Virus record (IMG/VR): IMGVR_UViG_3300025305_000086
Span: 1-30,793 of that record
Reading direction: 5' to 3' (one strand)
Length of the DNA stretch: 30,793 nt
Origin: a virus
Made by a program: the position numbers and the translations under genes. This document shows positions 7,202 to 16,143 of the stretch, in pieces; position 1 is the stretch's first letter, and each line of letters begins with the position of its first letter. The notes under the pieces are model-generated. The model ran no database searches. It saw nothing but the letters and a program-made list of their open reading frames with translations, and was not told the origin of the DNA.

Positions 7202-10200
7202 TGCCTAACGGAGATGATGTAAAAGAACGACTCAGGAAGCTCAAGGCTAGGTGGAAGCAGGCTATAGAGACATACCCAAGTCTCTTAAAGGAGTTTCCAA
7301 AAGAGCCGTGGGATGATCAGGGCAATTTTGATCCCAGGGCACTTGAGGCATATAAACAAGCAGAAGAAAAGACACGCTATACAGCACCTCCAATCTCTAC
7401 TACGGAACCTCCACGTCAACCTGCACTGACCCAACGTCAAAGTCTTCCTGAGATCAAGTATCAGGCTACGACAGATGCACCGCCACCCACGCCATCAGAA
7501 ATGGGGCGGCGTTTATTCGGTTTGAAACAAGCCGATCCTGAACAACGACTGGGTATTCCCGGCACACCTATTTCTATTGGTCCTAGGGAGAGAAGCTGGA
7601 AAACAGATCCGTCAATTCCAATATGGAAAGGTGTTACTAAGGGAATAGACGTTATTCAGAAAAAGGGCGTTGTACCGACTGTAAGCGATATTATCCGATA
7701 CCTGCCACTTAAATTTGAACCAGAGGAAGGATGGCATAGGTATCAAACTCGTTTTGGTTCAATTCCTTACTATCCCAAGGGTGAAACTACTCTGAGTTTT
7801 GATCAGTACATGACACCAGAAGGCAAGCCTTCAATGCAGGCAATTAGTGATCTGGTAAGTAGGATGTACCCCAATATTGGTGTATCAGGAACACAAGCCG
7901 CTAGATCAATACTGTCTGAAGCTCTTAATAGGGCAGATATTGGCGGAGATCCTACTGATACTGAAAGGGCTCAACGTGTTGGAGAACAGGTAAGGGCTAT
8001 AGAAGAACAAGAGGGACGAGTGCTGAGTCAGGCAGAGCGTAGAGAAGTAGAAGAGAAATTATATAAGTTACCACCCGGTGGAAGAGGGCTTGCCGAAGAA
8101 TTACCTTGGGCTTTTATTCCGGCAGCTCGTGTAATGAAAGGAGCTATTACAGGAACAGGGCTACTTCCTCGTGCAGCAAGAGGTGCGCTGCGACCAATGG
8201 AGATACTTGAAGAGGCAGCAACTCGTGGCCTGACAAAGACTCTTGATTTGACTTCTCGTCCTTTTAAGAAGTTCTGGGATTTGCAGCGTGGTAGACCTTC
8301 TGCAACAAATATAAGTGACTTTCTTACTCCACAACGTCCCCCGGTTCTTCCCACTGCCCCCGCCGCCGCACGAGTTGGCGCGACTGCACGAGAGAGTATC
8401 CGTATAAATGTTATTAATGATCTTCGGTTAGGTAAGGCTTCAACAAATTTCATGTTTCATGCTAGTGACGAGGTAGAAGGTATTGTTAAAAAGGGCTTAA
8501 AAAGTGGTGGATTGTCTACTAGCCCAATAGGAGAACAAGGATATGGGGGTATTATCCACGTATTTCGGATATCGGATTTACCTCCTAATATTAAGGATCT
8601 TGGAGCAGATATTTCTTTTGGTAAAGGGTTTGATCCGCTTAATCCACCAAAGCCAATCGCTACATTTACTAGAAAGGAACTTGGTGGATTGCGAGAAGGG
8701 GAGCTTCCCCTTGGCGCAAGAGCAGAGGAACAAGGTTTTCTAGATGAGCCTCCAGATGAGTATTTTTGGAGTCCCGAAGAACTTGCCGAGGGTGAGTTAC
8801 TGATTTCTGCGAATGAACGTAAAATAATAAACAGGATAGAACAAGCATATGCCACCGCCGCACGGGCTGCTGATGTCACCCCTGCCACTACAGCAGACAA
8901 TATTAGGCTGTATCGCGGACAAGCACAAGGAGGGCAGGGCAGGTACTATAGCACAGACAAGAATTTTGCTAGAGAGTTTACACAGTCAGGCCAAGATAGT
9001 GAGATATCGGAAATTATTTTCCCTGCTAGCCGGATATATAGAAGTAAGGAACTTCCTTTTGCCAAAGATGTCGATGCAATAGATAAAACTCTTATTGATG
9101 CTCGTGCTAAAGGCTACGACGCTATTTGGGTTGATGAAGGACTTAAACAGCCTCCTTCAGTATTATTCGCCCCCGCACGGGCTGCTGATGTCCCCCCCAC
9201 CGCACGGGCTGCTGATGAAGCTGTACCTGGTGTTGTAGGTACTGCTCGTGCCGAGATTGATAATATTATATCGCGGGTACCTGAGACTTCTGTTAATACC
9301 ACAACTCAAGGAAAAAGAAGTGCTGCTGCCATTGTTAGAAGAAACTTTGATGAACTTCTTGCGGGTGGAGAAGTCAAGGGTCAGGCAGCCAAAGTATCTT
9401 ATATAGCAAGACAGACAGGACGATCAAAGGAAGAGATAAATGGCCTCATAGGCCGAGGTCCTACTGAGCCACCTACTGTTGGCGTAGGAGACAATTTTAC
9501 TGGTGATTCTGTTGATGAACTCCTCGCCACACACCTAACTCCTAACTTCGTAAGAAGGGCGGGTGAGTGGCTTGCTGGACTGCCTGGTATGAAATCTGTT
9601 GTGAAACGAGTGTTTACTCCTGCCTCTGTTGCTAGGATAACAGGTAACGAGGCAGTAGCAGAGGGCTATGGATACCGTCTACTTCAGGAAAGCCAGCAAG
9701 CAATCGCAAGTGAGAGACTTATAGGGTTTGCCACTACTAAGGCCGACAGGATGTTGGATCGTACAACACGTATCTTTGATGTTGCGAGGGAAGGGCCGGA
9801 AAAGGGCAAGGTGTTGCTGGTAGATGGCAGTCGAAGGGCTTTTGGTGACGTAGCAGAAAATCCCGCTGCCCATCGGGCCAAAGGACTTATAACTGCCGAG
9901 CAGGAAAAGTGGATAACTGATGCTCACGAATATATAGATGAACTGGCTAGAAACTATCAACTTGTTTCGGGTAAGCAGTTGATATTCAAGAAGAAACGTG
10001 AGCATTATTGGCCTAGATTTGTAGTGAAGGAAGACGGCAGTGTTGGTGTCAGTAGTGAGAAAGTGTTTGCAAGACAGTCGCCAGGTGCGCCTCGGATATA
10101 TGAAACCGTAGAAGATGGTATGGAGGCTGGTAAGGACTATATGTCGGATCCTTTGGAACAGTTAACAGCTTACTCTAGAGCTGTAAGTAAGATGACTAGG

Positions 10201-12660
10201 GATAGTATTTTTGAGAAAAGGCTTTTAAGTAAGAACATCATTCTGCCAGATGGAACACCGCAAGTAATGGCAATTCGTAGACCTAGAGGTGAAAGGGTAA
10301 GAGATCTGCCTGAATGGCAGCAACGAAGGGGTTTGGGAGAACTAGATATTAGTGAGGCAGCAAGGAAGCAATTAGTACAACCTATGGGACTCAGGCGAGG
10401 CGGGTTCTTGCGTATTGCTGAAATGCTTGCGGCAGTACCGAAGATGATTGTAACTGGTTTGTTCGATACAGGACAGTTCTTTATCCAAGGTATGCCCCTT
10501 TTATTCTACAGGAAGGGCAGATGGGGAGAAACTGTAGCAGGATCTTTAAGAACCCTATTTTCTAGGAGTCCAGAGGACTACTTCAATCACTGGATGAGGA
10601 CGGGCTATGCTGACAAGATAAAGGATGCATCCGCCCACGGCATGGATGTATCTGCCCTATCTGAATATTATCAAGCAGCAGGTATATTAGGCCGAGTCCC
10701 TGTAGCTGGTGCTCTTGGTCGTCGGTTTGGGGCAGCTTTTCATGCTTATATGAATGTGGGACGAGTAGAGATGTATGATGCAATGGCTATGGTGGCTCGA
10801 AGTAAAGCAGCAAGATCGGGTCAATCTGCAACAGAGTTGGAAAGAGAACTACGCAGGATCGCTCGGATAGCAGATAGTATTATGGGTGGTACGTCTACTA
10901 AGGGTCTGGGCTTGTCTGCTACCCAACGTCAGGTTGAAAATGCCTTCCTCTTCTTTGCCCCTAGATATACACGATCAGTGTTTGGGACAGTTTCACATGC
11001 GGCAGGCAGTGGTGTGGGTGCAGTAGAAACTAGAAAGATGTTGGCCCAGATGATGTTTGGTGGTGCCGCAGTAGTTGCTGGTGCCGTTGGGGCAATAGGT
11101 ATTGCTAAAGGGAAGTCTTCAGAAGCTATCACAAAGGATATAGAGAAAGCACTTGACCCCAGGAGTGGTGCTGCTTTTATGTCAATAGAGTTAGGAGGTC
11201 AGTATTATGGAATTGGTGGTGGGTATCGAGCTATGGCTAGGCTGGTAGCTAATGTTACGCCTGGTATTCCGGGTCGGGAAGGTCGTCCAAGTCCTTGGAG
11301 CCGTGTTATGGAAGATGCTGCGAAGGGAAAGTATGGCGATGTGATTCTTCGGAATCCGATAGTGATGTTTTGGAGAAGTAAGATGGCTATACCAACAGGA
11401 AGTCTTGCTGATTTCATTGATGGGGAGGACTTCATTGGGGAAGAATTTAGTCTAAATGCGTTCACTGAAGATCCCGGAAGATTCGGACGAGCGGTAATGA
11501 ATAGAACTACTCCATTCCCAGTACAGGCATTTATAGAGGTTTTGGCTTCAGGTTCCGGGGTCGGTCCAGCGGTTGCCGCTGGAGCAGCGGAGTTTATCGG
11601 TGGCCGTCAGGTGCCGGTATCTCTAGTTCAGCGTAGAGAAGAGAAAGAAATGGATTTACAAACATCAATAAAGGATAAACTTGATATAGAAGGCAGTTAT
11701 GAAGAACTCGTGGATAAACGAGGTTATGGCGACGGCAAGGCCTGGTCCACATATAAAGATATGGAAGAATCTCCGACACGTACATGGGAACTAGATCCCA
11801 AGACTAGATTGTTAATAGCCCGTGATCCCGAAGTATCTGAACTTTCTCAAAGGAGTAGGGAAGAGACTAAAAGATGGAATCCTGAATTGGGAAACTATTA
11901 TGAAGAAATTGACTTGTTATTTAATAATGAGGATGAAAAAAATCTAGGTCTTATCCAGCAGTTAAATAAGGCTTGGAGTGTATCAACAGAAAATAACGAC
12001 AATCCGGGCATGGCATACAGGCTGGCTCGTAAAGCTATCTTCACTAAATATTACACCCTGCTTCAGGATGCTCGAAGCAGAGCAGAAGATGCCGGTCTTT
12101 TCCGTGATTTCGACCCTGAAGGTCCTTTTGCCAAGGCTAATGATATCTACAACAGGATCTTATTCGCAGAAGACGAGGAGTTAATTAAGGAATTAGTTGA
12201 GGGATCATATGTTCCCCTTGAGCCTCTCCCCGGCCAATTCAATTGGGACGAGTGGGATCGAAGAATGAACTATCTTGTTGGTGAGTTCAGCCAGGAATTC
12301 GTGAATGATACCAAGGCTATCTCAAGAGAGAAGCTACCTGAATTTGAACGTATGTACAGGGATAGTGTTGATAGGATAAGCAATGCAGGCTATTTCGACA
12401 CCCGTGATCAAGCTGCTATGGATTTGAGACTATCCTCAAAATGGAATGACTATAAAAACCTTCCAGACGGACGAGAGAAAGAACGTAAGAGAGATGAAGA
12501 TATTAAGAGAATTGAGGCTCTTGGTAAAAATAAAAGAAGTCGGCTGCGCCTCGATGAAAATCTAGAGAGCCTATTGCAATACTGGGGATACGAGACAAAG
12601 GATGTAAATATAGATCTATTAAAGCCGGAAGGAGTATATATAGGCACCTATGGCCTGTGA
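7201..12660 (+). CDS. Giant multidomain virion-associated (polyvalent-type) protein
   Basis: This 1819-residue protein has a basic N-terminal region, then two segments resembling ADP-ribosyltransferase folds. The first begins FMFHASDE (residue 417) and continues to KKGLKSGGLSTS. The second runs from RLYRG (569-573) through YYSTDKNFAREF (582-593) to GYDAIWVDEG (638-647). Ala/Arg-rich linkers (ARAADV) bracket them. The C-terminal two thirds read like large polyvalent or internal virion proteins of short-tailed phages, including HYWPRFVV, LFFAPRYTRS and a hydrophobic, glycine-rich stretch near residues 1281-1300. Position between portal and scaffold suggests a protein carried in the head and possibly ejected with DNA. 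The ART assignment is from motif memory; a clear catalytic Glu is not certain, so activity is unproven. Confidence 0.75.
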   Translation: MPNGDDVKERLRKLKARWKQAIETYPSLLKEFPKEPWDDQGNFDPRALEAYKQAEEKTRYTAPPISTTEPPRQPALTQRQSLPEIKYQATTDAPPPTPSEMGRRLFGLKQADPEQRLGIPGTPISIGPRERSWKTDPSIPIWKGVTKGIDVIQKKGVVPTVSDIIRYLPLKFEPEEGWHRYQTRFGSIPYYPKGETTLSFDQYMTPEGKPSMQAISDLVSRMYPNIGVSGTQAARSILSEALNRADIGGDPTDTERAQRVGEQVRAIEEQEGRVLSQAERREVEEKLYKLPPGGRGLAEELPWAFIPAARVMKGAITGTGLLPRAARGALRPMEILEEAATRGLTKTLDLTSRPFKKFWDLQRGRPSATNISDFLTPQRPPVLPTAPAAARVGATARESIRINVINDLRLGKASTNFMFHASDEVEGIVKKGLKSGGLSTSPIGEQGYGGIIHVFRISDLPPNIKDLGADISFGKGFDPLNPPKPIATFTRKELGGLREGELPLGARAEEQGFLDEPPDEYFWSPEELAEGELLISANERKIINRIEQAYATAARAADVTPATTADNIRLYRGQAQGGQGRYYSTDKNFAREFTQSGQDSEISEIIFPASRIYRSKELPFAKDVDAIDKTLIDARAKGYDAIWVDEGLKQPPSVLFAPARAADVPPTARAADEAVPGVVGTARAEIDNIISRVPETSVNTTTQGKRSAAAIVRRNFDELLAGGEVKGQAAKVSYIARQTGRSKEEINGLIGRGPTEPPTVGVGDNFTGDSVDELLATHLTPNFVRRAGEWLAGLPGMKSVVKRVFTPASVARITGNEAVAEGYGYRLLQESQQAIASERLIGFATTKADRMLDRTTRIFDVAREGPEKGKVLLVDGSRRAFGDVAENPAAHRAKGLITAEQEKWITDAHEYIDELARNYQLVSGKQLIFKKKREHYWPRFVVKEDGSVGVSSEKVFARQSPGAPRIYETVEDGMEAGKDYMSDPLEQLTAYSRAVSKMTRDSIFEKRLLSKNIILPDGTPQVMAIRRPRGERVRDLPEWQQRRGLGELDISEAARKQLVQPMGLRRGGFLRIAEMLAAVPKMIVTGLFDTGQFFIQGMPLLFYRKGRWGETVAGSLRTLFSRSPEDYFNHWMRTGYADKIKDASAHGMDVSALSEYYQAAGILGRVPVAGALGRRFGAAFHAYMNVGRVEMYDAMAMVARSKAARSGQSATELERELRRIARIADSIMGGTSTKGLGLSATQRQVENAFLFFAPRYTRSVFGTVSHAAGSGVGAVETRKMLAQMMFGGAAVVAGAVGAIGIAKGKSSEAITKDIEKALDPRSGAAFMSIELGGQYYGIGGGYRAMARLVANVTPGIPGREGRPSPWSRVMEDAAKGKYGDVILRNPIVMFWRSKMAIPTGSLADFIDGEDFIGEEFSLNAFTEDPGRFGRAVMNRTTPFPVQAFIEVLASGSGVGPAVAAGAAEFIGGRQVPVSLVQRREEKEMDLQTSIKDKLDIEGSYEELVDKRGYGDGKAWSTYKDMEESPTRTWELDPKTRLLIARDPEVSELSQRSREETKRWNPELGNYYEEIDLLFNNEDEKNLGLIQQLNKAWSVSTENNDNPGMAYRLARKAIFTKYYTLLQDARSRAEDAGLFRDFDPEGPFAKANDIYNRILFAEDEELIKELVEGSYVPLEPLPGQFNWDEWDRRMNYLVGEFSQEFVNDTKAISREKLPEFERMYRDSVDRISNAGYFDTRDQAAMDLRLSSKWNDYKNLPDGREKERKRDEDIKRIEALGKNKRSRLRLDENLESLLQYWGYETKDVNIDLLKPEGVYIGTYGL
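8859..9217 (+). repeat. Repeated linker DNA flanking an ART-like domain
   Basis: The 18-bp string cgcacgggctgctgatgt occurs at 8859-8876 and 9174-9191, and its first 17 bases occur again at 9201-9217, all in the same reading frame and encoding ARAADV or ARAADE. A looser relative precedes the first ART-like segment near 8350-8380. The repeats bracket residues about 560-655, so they mark domain boundaries inside the giant protein. Confidence 0.85.
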
Positions 12661-12723
12661 AATTAACGTCCTTAGCTTGGCAATTAACAGTAATGCAAAT
12701 CAGTTTTATAGTGACATAAATAC

Positions 12724-12736
12724 CTACATGATGTAG
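12724..12736. promoter_or_regulatory. Palindrome, possible operator
   Basis: CTACATGATGTAG has 6-bp inverted arms around a single central base. It lies 8 bases before the -35-like hexamer of the scaffold/capsid promoter candidate, in the only intergenic gap of over 100 bp in the head block apart from the RNA leader. The position would suit a regulator site. A short palindrome can occur by chance, so confidence is low. Confidence 0.35.
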
Positions 12737-12744
12737 TCTGTAAC

Positions 12745-12774
12745 TTGACAATCACAATATTCTGTATTTATGCT
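12745..12774 (+). promoter_or_regulatory. Candidate sigma-70 promoter for scaffold and capsid genes
   Basis: A perfect -35 hexamer TTGACA (12745-12750) is followed after 18 bases by TATGCT (12769-12774), four of six matches to TATAAT. It lies in the gap after the giant gene. Transcription would start only some 14 bases before the scaffold start, a very short leader that still includes the GGAGGG ribosome binding site. The most abundant virion proteins lie just downstream, where an extra promoter is expected. Confidence 0.5.
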
Positions 12775-12794
12775 TATGCTTGGAGGGACATGCA

Positions 12795-13559
12795 ATGACA
12801 ATGGAACAGACTGAACAAGCTGAGATTCCGGTAGCTGATACGGCAGAGCCTGCTGTTGAGCAACAGGTTGATGCGCCGGTAGAGAATACTGTTACGGATC
12901 AAGTAGAGGGGATTGCTACCCCTGATCCTGTATCTACTCCACCCGCAGTAACTGAGCCTGCCCCGGCAGCTACAGCACCTGTACCTGATAACGGACAGCC
13001 AAACACGTTTGGATCCCAGCCCCAATACACGCCAGAGCAACTGGCACAGATGCAAAAAGCGTCCGTAGAATATGAGCAGGTGAGACAGCGGGCAGCTTTA
13101 CAGAAACAGGCAGACGAGTATAAAGGTCAACTGGAAGCGCAGGGGTATCTTCCTGAACAGGCAGATCAGATATCACGCCAGTATATGCAATCCCAGGAGT
13201 ACCAGGCCACACTTGTACAGCAGGCGGAGAACTACGGAAGGCATATACAGGAAAAGCAGATGGCTGTAGAGTTCTTCGTTAATAAATATAATCTTGGCAT
13301 AGGCGACATGGGAGCACTGAGAGCGTACGATGATCCCAAATCTATGGAAGACGCTGCTAAGGCCATGTCGGCTAACAGGGAGCGCGATGCAGAGTTGGCG
13401 AGGCTGAAGCAGGCACAGGTGCCTGCCCAGTCATTTGATAATAGTCAGGGCAACCCACAAGTGGCTGCTGATGAGGGAAGCTGGCTAAGTAGGTACAACA
13501 GCGGAGACAGGACAGCACCAGCACTGGCGGCGGCGAAAAAAGCAGCAGGACTTGGATAG
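12795..13559 (+). CDS. Scaffold-like capsid assembly protein
   Basis: This 254-residue acidic protein sits directly upstream of the major capsid gene, the usual place for a scaffold. The N-terminal third is Pro, Ala, Glu and Thr rich and looks disordered (PVSTPPAVTEPAPAATAPVP). The middle is Gln/Glu-rich and helical, likely coiled coil (about residues 75-165). The end is Ala/Lys-rich (TAPALAAAKKAAGLG), which could be the capsid-binding tip. ATG 12795 is chosen over an in-frame TTG at 12780 because GGAGGG lies 7 bases before it. Residues 78-91 (YTPEQLAQMQKASV) are nearly repeated in the 451-residue protein encoded at 5468-6823. Scaffold is inferred from composition and context. Confidence 0.72.
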   Translation: MTMEQTEQAEIPVADTAEPAVEQQVDAPVENTVTDQVEGIATPDPVSTPPAVTEPAPAATAPVPDNGQPNTFGSQPQYTPEQLAQMQKASVEYEQVRQRAALQKQADEYKGQLEAQGYLPEQADQISRQYMQSQEYQATLVQQAENYGRHIQEKQMAVEFFVNKYNLGIGDMGALRAYDDPKSMEDAAKAMSANRERDAELARLKQAQVPAQSFDNSQGNPQVAADEGSWLSRYNSGDRTAPALAAAKKAAGLG

Positions 13560-13583
13560 CTTACCATAAGGAGGTAAACAGCT

Positions 13584-14462
13584 ATGGCCCAGACAGCGAC
13601 GGCAGGTAATCTGGAAAATGCCCAGAAGATTATTATTGCGGCGAGTAGGTATACGGAGGAGCATAATTCTCCGGCTGTTAATTTACTAGAGCAGTTCGCT
13701 CTTCCGAAGGGAGCCAAGCAGGTCACTGTACCCAAGGTGGGACAGATGACTATGAGCGATCTTCAGGACGGTGTGGATATCGTAGACGAGGAAGATATTG
13801 GTATGACCACGGTTGACCTGACCGCATCAGAGGTCGGGGCCAAGGTTATTTTGACTGACAAGCTGGTCAGGCAAGCTGCCGATAATGTATTCAGTATGAT
13901 CGGGCGACAGCTTGGTGACGGCATGGCAAGGAAGAAGGATACAGACGTTATAGCTCTGTGGCCTAATCTAAATGGAGGCACAGTGCTTTCTGCGGATAAC
14001 CAGACATTCTCTACTGCGAATGTTCACGCTGCTATAAGCAGGGCAAAGGCTAATAAGTTCGGCAACCAGTTGTACATGATCCATCATCCTAATGCTGTTG
14101 CAGAACTATCAAAGGCATCGGCCACTACTGCTGATACTGCTGCTGCTGCCGGTCTAACATCTGGATGGAGCGTAGACCTGTTGCAGAATTTCTATAGTGG
14201 ACTTCGTCCCATCAATGGTGTCAGTATCTTTGAAGATGGGAACATCGAGAAGATTGGCACTACCGACTCCGGGTACGGTGTCATAGCTGATAAGACTGCT
14301 ATGGCAGCTCTTAACAGCGTCGATACGAGAACTGAGCGACAGCGTGATGCCTCTCTCAGGGCCACGGAAGTAGTTATGACTTCTGACTACGGCGTATTTG
14401 AACTTGATGATAGCCGTGGAGCAGCATTTAGGGCCGAGATTGGTGACCTTTCCTTCAGCTAG
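13584..14462 (+). CDS. Major capsid protein
   Basis: This 292-residue shell subunit follows the scaffold gene and has a very strong ribosome binding site (AAGGAGGT, 8 bases before ATG). The text resembles HK97-fold coat proteins of phages: an N-terminal arm with NSPAVNLLEQF, then TVPKVGQMTMSDL, the DLTASEVGAKVILTDKLVRQ strand-helix region, and a spine-helix segment with DGMARKKDTDVIALW. It ends with MTSDYGVFELDDSRGAAFRA. No protease gene was recognised between portal and capsid, and no long N-terminal delta domain is visible, so a separate scaffold is consistent. The family-level call is from pattern recognition, not alignment. Confidence 0.88.
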   Translation: MAQTATAGNLENAQKIIIAASRYTEEHNSPAVNLLEQFALPKGAKQVTVPKVGQMTMSDLQDGVDIVDEEDIGMTTVDLTASEVGAKVILTDKLVRQAADNVFSMIGRQLGDGMARKKDTDVIALWPNLNGGTVLSADNQTFSTANVHAAISRAKANKFGNQLYMIHHPNAVAELSKASATTADTAAAAGLTSGWSVDLLQNFYSGLRPINGVSIFEDGNIEKIGTTDSGYGVIADKTAMAALNSVDTRTERQRDASLRATEVVMTSDYGVFELDDSRGAAFRAEIGDLSFS

Positions 14463-14485
14463 GCATAGGTAAGTGAGGGTAAGTA

Positions 14486-14896
14486 ATGGTAGGAATAACT
14501 GAGCGTAATAAGCAGAGACAAGAACTTGTTAGCGTAGGGTTTTCGATGGACTGGATAGACCAGGATCGTCCTAAAGTTACGTTATACCGTCACAAAGCTA
14601 GTTACAATGCAGAAGGCAATATATCAGAAGATGTCGGCTCTACAGTAAAGGGAGTACCGGGAAGTCCTGATTACGTTTTACGTAAGGCTAAGATAGGATT
14701 ATTCCCCTGGGTCCCCAGTGAAAGCTGTGAATGTCAGTGGTGTAATACTGTAGAGGAGCCCGAAAAGGCTGATGTACCTGAGTCATTGTTTAAGTGCCCT
14801 CATTGCAAGGAAGTTATTACTGCATCAAATGCACAGGGTGCAGCGATGAAGCTGAGGACTCATATCAAGGATAATCATCCTGATATCGAAAGTTAG
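14486..14896 (+). CDS. C2H2-type zinc-finger protein next to capsid gene
   Basis: This 136-residue protein has a C-terminal metal-binding region: C81, C83 and C86 (CECQWC), then C104-x2-C107 (CPHC), then H126-x4-H131 (HIKDNH). The last four ligands make a C2H2-like finger with a long 18-residue spacer. The N-terminal part (YRHKASYNAEGNIS) has no recognised family. Similar short zinc proteins sit beside capsid genes in some environmental phages, but its role (head completion or nucleic acid binding) is unknown. Its start lies 24 bases after the capsid stop, in a purine-rich leader. Confidence 0.7.
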   Translation: MVGITERNKQRQELVSVGFSMDWIDQDRPKVTLYRHKASYNAEGNISEDVGSTVKGVPGSPDYVLRKAKIGLFPWVPSESCECQWCNTVEEPEKADVPESLFKCPHCKEVITASNAQGAAMKLRTHIKDNHPDIES

Positions 14897-14903
14897 ATAG
14901 AAG

Positions 14904-15002
14904 ACCCGGATGGTTGTAACGATAGGCCGAGATCGTCCGGGTAGTACAGAATCGGCCTGTCGCAGGATATAAAACCTGTAAGTTAACCTTTAAGGAGGTT
15001 TT
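14904..15002 (+). ncRNA. Structured leader RNA candidate (pseudoknot plus RBS stem)
   Basis: In the 110-base gap before the decoration-type gene, ACCCGGA (14904-14910) pairs with TCCGGGT (14936-14942), and GATAGGCCGA (14921-14930) pairs with TCGGCCTGTC (14952-14961, one GU). The stems interleave, which gives a pseudoknot or two mutually exclusive hairpins. Further down, AAAACCT (14971-14977) is complementary to AGGTTTT (14996-15002), covering the AAGGAGG ribosome binding site; AACCT (14985-14989) can also pair with AGGTT (14996-15000). No run of T follows the upper stems, so a simple terminator is unlikely. It may act as a translational control or RNA-processing element. Confidence 0.45.
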
Positions 15003-15006
15003 AGAA

Positions 15007-15747
15007 ATGTCTTTTAGTGCGATTCAGAGTGGAAGATATGGATTTGAGAAACAAACTACATCGGCCAAGAAACAGATTTATGGTGCTACGATGGCACTCC
15101 CTGACGGAAGGGTGTTCCGTTATGTAGAGAATGGTGGAACTGCTATTGGCGAGGGTTTAGTTGTAGCCAGTGAGGCCCCTGCCGGTAACCATGATGAAGA
15201 CCTTGTCGTATCAACTAGCGGTTCTGCTGGTGGAACAACCATCGGTGTCACTCTTGGTGGTACAGCAGCAGCCAAAAACCTTTATGCAGAGGGGTATCTG
15301 TTTTCTAACCTGGCATCTACAACTCCGCATGAGATGTACAAGATCAAGTCTCATGCTGCTATAGCTTCCAGTGGAAGCGGAACAATCACAATAGATGAGA
15401 CTGACGGATTCCAGACTGCTATCACGGCAGGTACGGATACCGTAGGTCTTATCAAGAGCCCTTACAAAGATGTTGTTGTTGCTCCCGCAGCCGTTGCAGG
15501 ACGATTCGTAGGCGTAACCTGTGCAGATCTTGAGGCCGATTACTTCGGTTGGGTACAGGTATCAGGGATGGCATCTGTTAAGATTGATGGTACTCCCGCA
15601 GTTGGTACACTGGTAGGCGCAAGCTCCAATCACGCAGGGCAGCTTCTCGCTGTTGCTGCTGATACCACTCCTGCCCTGGCAAGGTTACACGGAAAAGCTG
15701 GTGTGGATAATGAGTTCCATACAGTATTCCTGATGAACATGCATTAA
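15007..15747 (+). CDS. Capsid decoration / head fibre-type structural protein
   Basis: This 246-residue, beta-rich, Gly/Ala/Thr-rich protein lies just after the capsid gene. It contains a text typical of an environmental-phage structural family placed beside the capsid: NLYAEGYLFSN, MYKIKSHAA, LIKSPYKDVVVAPA and YFGWVQVSGMA. These proteins are thought to decorate the head, though I know of no direct assay for this one. AAGGAGG lies 8-10 bases before the start and within the possible RNA stem described for the leader, so its expression may be controlled at translation. No membrane segments or enzyme motifs are seen. Confidence 0.72.
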   Translation: MSFSAIQSGRYGFEKQTTSAKKQIYGATMALPDGRVFRYVENGGTAIGEGLVVASEAPAGNHDEDLVVSTSGSAGGTTIGVTLGGTAAAKNLYAEGYLFSNLASTTPHEMYKIKSHAAIASSGSGTITIDETDGFQTAITAGTDTVGLIKSPYKDVVVAPAAVAGRFVGVTCADLEADYFGWVQVSGMASVKIDGTPAVGTLVGASSNHAGQLLAVAADTTPALARLHGKAGVDNEFHTVFLMNMH

Positions 15748-16143
15748 ATGGTAAGTGAACTTTGGACTCCACCGGGGGTTACGGATTACTCCGTAGCCCC
15801 TGTGGGGCATAACGCAGAAACCGGCGGATCAATAGAGCAGCACATTTTCCAGGTGCATGATCCTGTCACGAACAAACGGCATAAGTTCTGTGTCATTACA
15901 GACGAGGATACTTCGCAGGCCCACCTGGAAGACATGGTATCGAGTGCAGTTGACACATGGTTTACCGAGGTCAGGCAGAAAGACCACAAGCCTGCTCCTA
16001 CGCCTGAGCAACGTAAGGAGATCGGTGCGATCCTGAACGATATCAGGATAAACAGAACGAAACGTAATGAGAGTTCTAATAATCGCATATACTACTCTGG
16101 ATTAAAGGGAGGCCGTAATGGCAATCACAGAGGTACAAATTAA
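15748..16143 (+). CDS. Uncharacterised small protein of the head-tail region
   Basis: This 131-residue protein starts immediately after the preceding stop (TAAATG) without a clear ribosome binding site, so it is probably made by coupled translation. The N-terminal half is beta-like (IEQHIFQVHDPVTNKRHKFC), and the C-terminal half is basic (NDIRINRTKRNES). No family is recognised. Its last 26 bases overlap the next gene. Context suggests a connector or minor head component, but this is inference. Confidence 0.62.
   Translation: MVSELWTPPGVTDYSVAPVGHNAETGGSIEQHIFQVHDPVTNKRHKFCVITDEDTSQAHLEDMVSSAVDTWFTEVRQKDHKPAPTPEQRKEIGAILNDIRINRTKRNESSNNRIYYSGLKGGRNGNHRGTN

Noticed and set aside
12661-12794. 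A terminator after the giant gene
   Set aside because: Only the short CTACAT/ATGTAG palindrome is present, with no GC-rich stem and no T-run.
13445-13735. Antisense frame crossing scaffold and capsid genes
   Set aside because: It spans the strong capsid ribosome binding site and has the Ala/Ser/Leu-rich text typical of an antisense shadow.
14937-14946. CCGGGTAGTA shared between the structured leader and the hairpin at 25651-25660
   Set aside because: A 10-base match is expected many times by chance in 30 kb, and the surrounding structures differ.
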